A stretch of 33,026 nucleotides of DNA, taken from contig CALXTR010000017.1 in assembly GCA_944391475.1 (NCBI GenBank), forward strand, positions 1-33,026, read 5' to 3'. Both the position numbers and the translations under genes were made by a program. This document shows, piece by piece, positions 24,207-30,743 of this stretch (position 1 is the stretch's first letter; the number at the start of each line of letters is the position of its first letter). The notes under the pieces are model-generated. The model saw only the letters and a list, made by a program, of their open reading frames with translations, was not told the DNA's origin and did no database searches. Source of the stretch: an uncultured Alphaproteobacteria bacterium (lineage in GTDB: Bacteria > Pseudomonadota > Alphaproteobacteria > RF32 > CAG-239).

Positions 24207-25691
24207 ATGTTGCCTCAAAAAAACCATGCTTCAGCCATGCGCGCAGAAATTCTAGTTCAGGTCGCTAAAAGTTTTCTTAGCTCTCGTTTTGACAATGCCG
24301 ACCACATTCCTAACCTCATCTGCCCCGATAGCACCCAACCTTTGCGAGGCAATATTGAAGCAGACCGCACCTACGTCAAATATGCCGCTCTTGCTGCCAT
24401 GGGTTTTGATCCAGATACAATAAATGAAGACAACATTTCGCTAAAATCATACGGACAGAAAGCATTAGAGCGGACCTCTGCTCCCGCTAGCGTATTATCC
24501 GTAATCAAAAAATCTTGCGCGGCCTGCATGAGCCAAAGATATCTTGTTAGCAACAATTGCCGCACCTGTCTGGCTCGTCCCTGTATGTTAAATTGTCCCA
24601 AACAAGCCATTGAGGTAAATAACCAAGCCTCAATTGACCAAACTAAATGCATCAAATGTGGGCGTTGTGAAGATGTTTGTCCCTACAAAGCTATCATTAA
24701 AGTTCCGCTCCCCTGCGAAGATGCCTGCCCTGTCGGCGCCATCAGCAAAACTGAAGACGGCCGTGAATATATTGACCATAACAAATGCATATCTTGCGGT
24801 AAGTGCCTAAATTCTTGTCCTTTTGGAGTTATTGTTGAAACTTCGCAAATGATAGATGTAATGCGCGAACTCAACACTCCCCAAAAAGAAGTTGTCGCCA
24901 TGCTCGCACCATCGATACTGGGACAATTTTCTGGAAGTATCAATAATTTGGTTGGAGCATTACAAAAGCTTGGGTTCAGCCATGTGATTGAAGTTGCAGT
25001 CGGAGCCGACATCACCACCCTTAACGAAGCCGCCGAATTTGTAGAAAAAGCCCAAAAAGGCGAACAGCTAATGACCACATCTTGTTGTCCGGCATATTTC
25101 AAAGCTGCTGAGGTACATATACCCGAAATTCAACCTTACGTATCTCACACCAAAACCCCGATGTACTACACAGCTGAACTAGTCAAAAAAGAACGCCCCA
25201 ATTGCACTACAGTTTTCATCGGCCCCTGCCTTGCCAAACGGGTTGAAGCCGAAAATGATCCTCATGTAGATTATGTTATAACTTTTGAAGAAATTGGAGC
25301 AATTTTACAAGCCCACGAGATTAATGTTGCCGAATGCGATTCCGTAGAATTTAGCGAAATTTCTTGCGCACAAGGTCGCGGATTTTCTATTTCAGGAGGT
25401 GTTGCCGGAGCGGTAGCCAGCCTTATTGAAGGAAAAGTAAATTACCTACCGCTCAAAATTGATGGTTTGACCAAAGAAAGTATCAAATCACTGAAAAAAT
25501 ATGGACAACAAGCCACCAGTGGAACTGTTTGCACCAATCCCGATGGGTGTCCATTTAACATGATTGAGGTCATGTGCTGTGAAGGAGGATGTGTCGCCGG
25601 ACCTGGATGTATTGCGCTATCTAAAAAAGCTGCCCGAGCGGTTGAAACTTACACTGCACAAGGCGCCAACCTCAAAGACAAACAATCTTAA
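24207..25691 (+). CDS. Monomeric [FeFe] hydrogenase, group-B-like
   Basis: The enzyme couples ferredoxin to proton reduction or hydrogen oxidation. The 494-residue protein has cysteine clusters for 4Fe-4S sites (C118-C130, C148-C158, C170/C174, C194-C204). The three H-cluster motifs follow: TTSCCPAYF at 290-298, IGPCLAK at 338-344 and EVMCCEGGCVAG at 454-465. The GPCLAK and MCCEGGC forms match the group-B monomeric family rather than the classic MPCxxK form. It is cytoplasmic. The maturation genes hydEFG and any electron-bifurcating partners are not in this window. The start at 24207 has only a weak ribosome site. It is transcribed alone and ends in a strong terminator. Hydrogenases of this type are common in anaerobic gut bacteria and unusual in Alphaproteobacteria. 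Confidence 0.9.
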   Translation: MLPQKNHASAMRAEILVQVAKSFLSSRFDNADHIPNLICPDSTQPLRGNIEADRTYVKYAALAAMGFDPDTINEDNISLKSYGQKALERTSAPASVLSVIKKSCAACMSQRYLVSNNCRTCLARPCMLNCPKQAIEVNNQASIDQTKCIKCGRCEDVCPYKAIIKVPLPCEDACPVGAISKTEDGREYIDHNKCISCGKCLNSCPFGVIVETSQMIDVMRELNTPQKEVVAMLAPSILGQFSGSINNLVGALQKLGFSHVIEVAVGADITTLNEAAEFVEKAQKGEQLMTTSCCPAYFKAAEVHIPEIQPYVSHTKTPMYYTAELVKKERPNCTTVFIGPCLAKRVEAENDPHVDYVITFEEIGAILQAHEINVAECDSVEFSEISCAQGRGFSISGGVAGAVASLIEGKVNYLPLKIDGLTKESIKSLKKYGQQATSGTVCTNPDGCPFNMIEVMCCEGGCVAGPGCIALSKKAARAVETYTAQGANLKDKQS

Positions 25692-25709
25692 ACACCCCCA
25701 ATAATTACA

Positions 25710-25743
25710 AAAAAAGGAATCTGCTTTGGCAGATTCCTTTTTT
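25710..25743. terminator. Bidirectional terminator after the hydrogenase gene
   Basis: A perfect 15-bp stem (AAAAAAGGAATCTGC with GCAGATTCCTTTTTT) around a 4-base loop separates two converging genes, with A and T tracts on the two sides. Confidence 0.93.
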
Positions 25744-25755
25744 ATTACTCAACAT

Positions 25756-27270
25756 TTACTCAGCTGCAAACAACTTTAGCAAATGATTCCATTCAGCTCT
25801 TCTCTTTTGAGCAATTTGCTCTCGTCTTTGGTTCATTGCTGCTATTTCAGCCTCCATGTCCACATTGAGTTCCAAACGAGCACACAAAGATTTCAGCTGC
25901 TCAATTTCAGTCTTATTCAAAGCGTAATTCGACATCAAACATGTCACAAACACTTTAGCCTGTCTCAAGACAAATTCGGTATCTTTCTTTTGAATTTCTT
26001 CCCGATAACGATAGAGCATTGCTAAATGCTCAAATAACGGAGATAAATCATCATCCCCAAAGCTGTCATTATCGAAATTATTAGGCATTTGCATCACATA
26101 ATTTTCGAACCATTTCTCGTTATACGTTCCCTTTTCATCAAATATCGCAATATTCAATGCAGTAAGAAAAGCGCGCGGTCGAAAATGTCCTGAACGATTT
26201 GCCAATTCTAAAGATAACAAAGTCATTTTTTGAAACTCTGGAGCATAGCTAGGAAAATTCATTCCCGGATTCCAGTTCATTAGAGCCACTTCCCAACCCT
26301 TGTCTGTAACATACTTTTTGATAATAGCATTAAGCCTCAAAAATAAATCACCGCAAAGGTCTTGACTTTTCTTAGCCAACTTTTCCACAAAACCGCACCA
26401 AGCCTCAATAATTTTTTGATCATAAGGAGAACTCAAAATCCCGGCGTAATAAATATCTCCCACCACGTCTAAAAGATCCGTTTCACATCCATCAAAAACA
26501 AATGAGCTTAATGTTTTGGCTGCCAACCAGATTTTCATATCTTCCGGCAAATATGTATCCTCTTGCAAAAAAGTATATAGTTCAAAATCATTCAAATTAG
26601 CAGCAAAATCATCAATTTGTGTCAGCAACTGCTTTCGCGAAGGCTCCGAAAGCTCAAGCGTTCCAAAAATCTTCGCCATCGCCTCTATTGCTTCCAATCT
26701 CACCACTCCTTGATACATACTTCGTTGTTGCCCCAAATAGACAATCAAACCAATTGACTGCATCAAAAACTTAGGATGTTGGAGAGCAATATCACAAATT
26801 AACGTAATTAGAGCCGCGGAATCTCGAAATACCGAAAATTTCTTAAGATAAACCAAACTCCATTCCAACAATTCTGGAGCAAGTTTAGATTTTTCGAGCA
26901 CCACACCCACCATTCGTTCATCATTGACACTAACTTGTATCCATTCTTGCAATTGCTTTGTTTTATTATCATCAATAAAACGCGCCACTACACTACCGGC
27001 AATTCGAGGTAATGTCAAATCACAATCTTCAGAATTTTCATAATGGTTAAGCAGACTCCACAAAGCCGTCCAATTAGGCGTTTTCACAAATTCGTCGGCA
27101 AAAGCCTCATCAAAATTTGGAAATGCTTCAAAACAATCACGCAGAGATATCGGAATATCTTTTCCGTTGATTATTTGTTTAATCAACCAAGTTTGTGCTA
27201 ACTCTTTGATACCAGAACCATACAGACCAAAACTCGCCTGTTTAATCAATGCATTGTTATTTAACTCCAT
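25756..27270 (-). CDS. Large helical protein of unknown function
   Basis: The 504-residue protein is almost wholly alpha-helical and soluble, without a signal peptide. Its spacing of leucine-rich amphipathic helices suggests a HEAT- or armadillo-like repeat scaffold for binding other proteins; no catalytic motif is seen. The last 40 residues (MEAEIAAMNQRREQIAQKRR) form a basic coiled coil. I do not recognise a family. The ATG at 27270 lacks a Shine-Dalgarno, and the upstream 170 bases are very AT-rich, so the true start could be internal. It converges on the hydrogenase gene and stands upstream of nothing on its strand within 1.7 kb. Confidence 0.6.
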   Translation of the reverse strand: MELNNNALIKQASFGLYGSGIKELAQTWLIKQIINGKDIPISLRDCFEAFPNFDEAFADEFVKTPNWTALWSLLNHYENSEDCDLTLPRIAGSVVARFIDDNKTKQLQEWIQVSVNDERMVGVVLEKSKLAPELLEWSLVYLKKFSVFRDSAALITLICDIALQHPKFLMQSIGLIVYLGQQRSMYQGVVRLEAIEAMAKIFGTLELSEPSRKQLLTQIDDFAANLNDFELYTFLQEDTYLPEDMKIWLAAKTLSSFVFDGCETDLLDVVGDIYYAGILSSPYDQKIIEAWCGFVEKLAKKSQDLCGDLFLRLNAIIKKYVTDKGWEVALMNWNPGMNFPSYAPEFQKMTLLSLELANRSGHFRPRAFLTALNIAIFDEKGTYNEKWFENYVMQMPNNFDNDSFGDDDLSPLFEHLAMLYRYREEIQKKDTEFVLRQAKVFVTCLMSNYALNKTEIEQLKSLCARLELNVDMEAEIAAMNQRREQIAQKRRAEWNHLLKLFAAE

Positions 27271-27440
27271 AATATAATGTTATTTAATTATTAATAAATA
27301 AAATTCACATAACAAAACTATCATGGTACCAAGTAATGATACTCACTATAATACCCACAATAATTCTAAAATTGGGCATCATGCTACTTCAACTATCATC
27401 TAAAGGCAAGTAAAAAATTACACCACATAGGGTTTAATTA

Positions 27441-27854
27441 TTACCTATACCCGTAATAATCATTGCTATCATAGTAAATATATACATCTTTAGAATTCAT
27501 CAATTCTAAATCCTGAAACAAATTAGCTCTTTCCGGAGCCAATCCTTTTTCAGCAATTACTTTCAAATCCTCTAAGTAATAATAATAAGCTGTGGGGATA
27601 TTAGGCTTATCCAAAATTTTATAATTTTGTTTCATTTTTTCCGCCGCTTTTTCCCCTGCTTTTTTTGCCTCTGCTTCACGTTTTTTTTGTTGCTCTGTTG
27701 CTATCTGATAAGCAGACTTAGGTTTTTGCATCCTAGATGCCTCCACTTGTATTTCATATACAATATCGTCTTCAGCCCACGATTCGCTCATCCAAGCCAC
27801 ACCCAGAGCTCCCAAGACAAAACTTCCCACTCCCGCCAAAATTACTTGTTTCAC
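27441..27854 (-). CDS. Small exported protein, module copy 1
   Basis: The 137-residue protein starts with GTG at 27854, supported by GGAGAG six bases upstream. It has a signal peptide (cleavage near SWA-ED, residue 27), a charged helical middle (KKREAEAKKAGEKAAEKMKQ), and a C-terminal segment homologous to the gene at 28770-29087: PTAYYYYLEDLKVIAEKGLA...DLELMNSKDVYIYY against MAYDDYLYDVQIIAETGRA...DLRVMNNNQIFIYE. The conserved part is the last 45 or so residues. Function is unknown. Its partner is the divergent gene at 27969. Confidence 0.75.
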   Translation of the reverse strand: MKQVILAGVGSFVLGALGVAWMSESWAEDDIVYEIQVEASRMQKPKSAYQIATEQQKKREAEAKKAGEKAAEKMKQNYKILDKPNIPTAYYYYLEDLKVIAEKGLAPERANLFQDLELMNSKDVYIYYDSNDYYGYR

Positions 27855-27968
27855 AACAAACTCTCCAAAAAAACTAAACTATATACAATATAGTATAAGA
27901 ATTTTAACAAATTAATAACATCTATCATATATTATTTATATCATTAACAATTATCGAAGAAGCCCAAC

Positions 27969-28721
27969 ATGAAAAAAGTTTATTACATTGCATTTTATGT
28001 ATGGTTACTCAGTTTTCCTGGCATCTGCCGTGCTGATTTTGAGGCAGACCGTTTCTTTGACTGCGCTGGAATGCAAGTTCCGCTACGTATTATTTTTAAA
28101 ACCTCCTATGGTCAACTCATTCATGATGTATCAACTGAAGAAAAAAGCATTTTAAACAACAATAACAATCTTAAAACAGAAAAATTGTACCTTAATTCTA
28201 GTTACAACTCTGTTCAGCCATATGGATACGTCACCCTTACTTCAGCATTGACCGAATATATAAGCAACAATAAAACCTGCATAATTCCGGAAACCATTGA
28301 AGTCTTTATTGGTTATCGCGACCCTATGATATATATAGCTAAAGAATTTAGAAGCAAACCTTGTGAATTTTCAGTTATGCTGCGCCATCAACAAGTACAC
28401 CAGCAAATCAACATTTATACACTTCAATATTTGCTCCCCTTAATGAAAGAGGCCATTATTAGCGCCACTCAAAACATTACCCCTATTGTATCCACGAGCA
28501 AAAGTTCTTTCAATAATGATATCAAAAAGCTACAAGAGATATATACTGCAGCAATTCAGCCGATTTTAATTGCATTTGATGAAATACGACAAGAAGAAAA
28601 TCGTAAATTTGACGAAGTTACCAACTACAAAATAGATGAAAAACTTTGCCAAAAATATAATTTGCGCCGACTAAAATCAAAGAAACAAAGTTCCCACTCG
28701 ACATCAACCACCAAACGATAA
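27969..28721 (+). CDS. Exported protein, degenerate zincin-like paralogue, module copy 1
   Basis: The 250-residue protein has a signal peptide (first 22 residues) and is a clear paralogue of the gene at 29165-29866, sharing RIIFKTSYGQLIHDVST, the block around IYIAKEF, and NRKFDEVTNY. Where the paralogue has HEQTH this copy has HQQVH (140-144), and where the paralogue has EHEH it has QEEN. Four cysteines are shared and could form two disulfides. If the family is a zinc protease, this copy is probably inactive and may act as a binding or inhibitory partner. The basic, serine-rich C-terminus is unique to it. The ribosome site is weak (AAGAAG). Confidence 0.75.
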   Translation: MKKVYYIAFYVWLLSFPGICRADFEADRFFDCAGMQVPLRIIFKTSYGQLIHDVSTEEKSILNNNNNLKTEKLYLNSSYNSVQPYGYVTLTSALTEYISNNKTCIIPETIEVFIGYRDPMIYIAKEFRSKPCEFSVMLRHQQVHQQINIYTLQYLLPLMKEAIISATQNITPIVSTSKSSFNNDIKKLQEIYTAAIQPILIAFDEIRQEENRKFDEVTNYKIDEKLCQKYNLRRLKSKKQSSHSTSTTKR

Positions 28722-28769
28722 TAGACTTCAATCTTCAGTCATATAAATCGGTCGCCTTTTATGAATACC

Positions 28770-29087
28770 TCATTTGGTTTCATAGATAAAAATTTGATTA
28801 TTATTCATCACTCTCAAGTCATCATATAAGGCCTCATTGTCAGGAGCTCGACCTGTTTCAGCAATTATTTGGACATCATATAAATAATCATCATAAGCCA
28901 TCTGATACCTTGGTTTGATTGCACCTTGAAATTTTTGTAAAACCTCATCAGCGGTTGCTTCAGCTTCTGGTCGATATTTTTCCAACCAGTTATCTTCACT
29001 TTCGTAAACCACCTCTTGAGCTCGACAAACATTAGAGCTTAAGAGCTCTATCCCGCATATCGCAATCAATAAAACAAAATTCTTCAT
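28770..29087 (-). CDS. Small exported protein, module copy 2
   Basis: The 105-residue protein has a signal peptide (MKNFVLLIAICGIELLSSNVCRAQ) and a C-terminal domain homologous to the copy-1 small protein. The middle, helical segment of copy 1 is much shorter here. I use the ATG at 29087, which lies six bases after GAGGTG; the ATG directly before it and a GTG in the same frame are too close to the ribosome site. Function is unknown. Constant pairing with the zincin-like gene suggests that the two products act together, possibly as a propeptide, inhibitor or substrate; this is inference. Confidence 0.75.
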   Translation of the reverse strand: MKNFVLLIAICGIELLSSNVCRAQEVVYESEDNWLEKYRPEAEATADEVLQKFQGAIKPRYQMAYDDYLYDVQIIAETGRAPDNEALYDDLRVMNNNQIFIYETK

Positions 29088-29164
29088 CATAATCACCTCA
29101 TTGCTAAGGATAGTAAAATAATTTTAACAATTCGATAATAACATATATTAGGGAGTTGAAAAAA

Positions 29165-29866
29165 ATGCGTAAACCAACATTAATTATCGGAATTCTTATT
29201 AACTTATTGAGCTACGTACAGACTAGCCAATGCGGAGAAATACGTGCTCCTGAATGCGACAAACTCAATCCTTCTCCACGCATAATCTTTCAAACTTCAT
29301 ACGGACAACTAGTCCATGATATATCTACCCCTCAAAAGCAAATCCAAGCGTTATCCTCCCGTCCGGAAAAAGGTATTTTAATTGATGGTTTAGCCACAGC
29401 CGAAACCATAGGCTCAGTTAGAATAAGTAAGGCCCGAGGCATAAAATTAGATGACGGCAGCTATTGCATTTTGCCCCAAGAAGTCGAAGTATATTTTGGT
29501 TATGTCAACCCCACCATCTACATAGCAAAAGAATATCCTACCGATAGTTGCCGTTTTTCTTTACTAATTCGTCATGAGCAAACCCACCAGCGCATCAATA
29601 TTCTGACCTTAGAATACTTTTTGCCCCTCATTAAAATTGCAGCTCAAGGAATCATTCAACAAAGCCCGTCCGTCAAAATTTCCACCCCACAAGAAACCAA
29701 AGAGGCTTTGCGCAATCTCCAAGAATATTATATCTATATGCTCATGCCGCTAATAGAAAAATTTAACCTAGCTCGCGAACACGAGCATCGCAAATTAGAC
29801 AACCAAACTAACTACGCAATGGAAAGGGATATATGCACCAAATTTGATTTTCCGCAGAATAATTAG
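29165..29866 (+). CDS. Exported zincin-like protein with HExxH, module copy 2
   Basis: The 233-residue protein has a signal peptide (first 25 residues) and a conserved HEQTH motif at 137-141 in LLIRHEQTHQRINILTLEYFLP, followed by REHEHRKLDNQTNY (204-217), whose histidines could complete a metal site. The layout recalls the DUF922 family of predicted secreted zinc proteases, where an HExxH helix is followed by a motif near YD..T.HG; I consider this family assignment tentative. Four cysteines shared with copy 1 suggest two disulfides. I start it at ATG 29165, nine bases after GGGAG, rather than at a TTG that touches that site. Confidence 0.75.
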   Translation: MRKPTLIIGILINLLSYVQTSQCGEIRAPECDKLNPSPRIIFQTSYGQLVHDISTPQKQIQALSSRPEKGILIDGLATAETIGSVRISKARGIKLDDGSYCILPQEVEVYFGYVNPTIYIAKEYPTDSCRFSLLIRHEQTHQRINILTLEYFLPLIKIAAQGIIQQSPSVKISTPQETKEALRNLQEYYIYMLMPLIEKFNLAREHEHRKLDNQTNYAMERDICTKFDFPQNN

Positions 29867-29875
29867 AGCTTAGCA

Positions 29876-29907
29876 ATAAAAAAGCCACCCGACTGCATAG
29901 GTGGCTT
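29876..29907 (-). terminator. Terminator after the cold-shock gene
   Basis: AAGCCACC (29882-29889) pairs with GGTGGCTT (29900-29907) around a 10-base loop, followed by six T on the minus strand. There is no T tract on the plus strand, so it mainly serves the cold-shock gene. Confidence 0.85.
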
Positions 29908-29931
29908 ATCAAAAGCAAAGGAATAATTATT

Positions 29932-30135
29932 TCACAGCAGCTTGAGATTACCTGCTGCGATTCTACCACGATCATTGTAGGGCTCGTAAGCCACACGTTG
30001 CCCTGTCGCAATAGAACGCAAGCCAATCTTCTCCAACTGCGTTGCATGCACAAAAATATCTTTAGAGTCCCCATCAGGAACAATAAAACCATAACCCTTT
30101 TGGGTGTTATACCATTTAATATTACCAAAAAGCAT
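29932..30135 (-). CDS. Cold-shock domain protein
   Basis: The 67-residue protein is a single cold-shock domain: MLFGNIKWYN, the RNP1-like motif KGYGFIVP and the RNP2-like motif DIFVHATQL. Such proteins bind single-stranded RNA or DNA and act as RNA chaperones. A strong GGAGG lies nine bases before ATG 30135. The gene has its own terminator and stands between the duplicated module and a long gene-free block. Gene-family number (cspA, cspD etc.) cannot be told from the sequence. Confidence 0.95.
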   Translation of the reverse strand: MLFGNIKWYNTQKGYGFIVPDGDSKDIFVHATQLEKIGLRSIATGQRVAYEPYNDRGRIAAGNLKLL

Positions 30136-30743
30136 TAGCTTTCCTCCAGATAGTTTTATTATTGGTTTCTTTTTTTTATAAATACAATTGTAAGTTTAGT
30201 TATAAAAATTTAATTATCAATAAACAAATACAATAAATCACAAAAAAAATATGACCATCGACTAATATATAAGCATCACCCATCAAATAACTACCCTACC
30301 TAAAAAATAATTTTTATCTGATTAATGATTAGTACCATCCCTCGTTTTTCGGGGAAAAACGTCCAGAGATTTCCCAATTTTTCAATTTAACTCGAAGCCC
30401 CCTTGAAAGTGGTGACATTATTATAACAAGCACTCCGCAAGGCACAATCGCCGAGGATGAAAAAACTTCCGGTGAAAGTTTTTTCACCGTAGGGTCAGGA
30501 AACATCAATAAGCGAGGCTTTGACAAAAGCCGCAGCGCATTTAGGTTTCCAACGTCGCGAAGTTGTTAGGTGGCGAAGAAACAATATGTTTCAAGCGACC
30601 GTTACATAATGAGCTGCCTTTTGCGCCCAATGAATTGATGCACTTAATCACAAGTTTACAACAGCTTATAAATATAGAACTCCGACAGCGCAAAAGCCAC
30701 TGCCGGAGCATCGGAGAAAGAAAAACATAATAATATTTTTTAC
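30136..30743. other. Gene-free block, GC-richer in its right part
   Basis: No convincing gene is present in these 608 bases. The left part (30136-30320) is very AT-rich and holds the cold-shock gene's promoter and leader. From about 30325 to 30720 the sequence is visibly richer in G and C and has several hairpins: CGTTTTT/AAAAACG (30343-30361), and at 30457-30490 two mutually exclusive ones, GAAAAAACTT/AAGTTTTTTC and CGGTGA/TCACCG. Another hairpin (CTCCGACAG with CTGCCGGAG) lies at 30680-30709. Two minus-strand frames (30329-30526 and 30541-30762) lack ribosome sites and any recognisable domain. This may be a decayed gene, a dispersed repeat or a structured RNA. Confidence 0.5.

Larger units (their letters stand above)
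27441..28721. repeat. Module copy 1: divergent pair of exported proteins (degenerate motif)
   Basis: A minus-strand gene (27441-27854) and a plus-strand gene (27969-28721) form a divergent pair with 114 bases between. The same arrangement recurs at 28770-29866 with homologous genes, so a two-gene unit has been duplicated in direct order. Confidence 0.8.
28770..29866. repeat. Module copy 2: divergent pair of exported proteins (intact HExxH)
   Basis: A minus-strand gene (28770-29087) and a plus-strand gene (29165-29866) repeat the layout of 27441-28721. Both proteins are homologous to their counterparts in copy 1, at a divergence that implies an old duplication. Confidence 0.8.
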
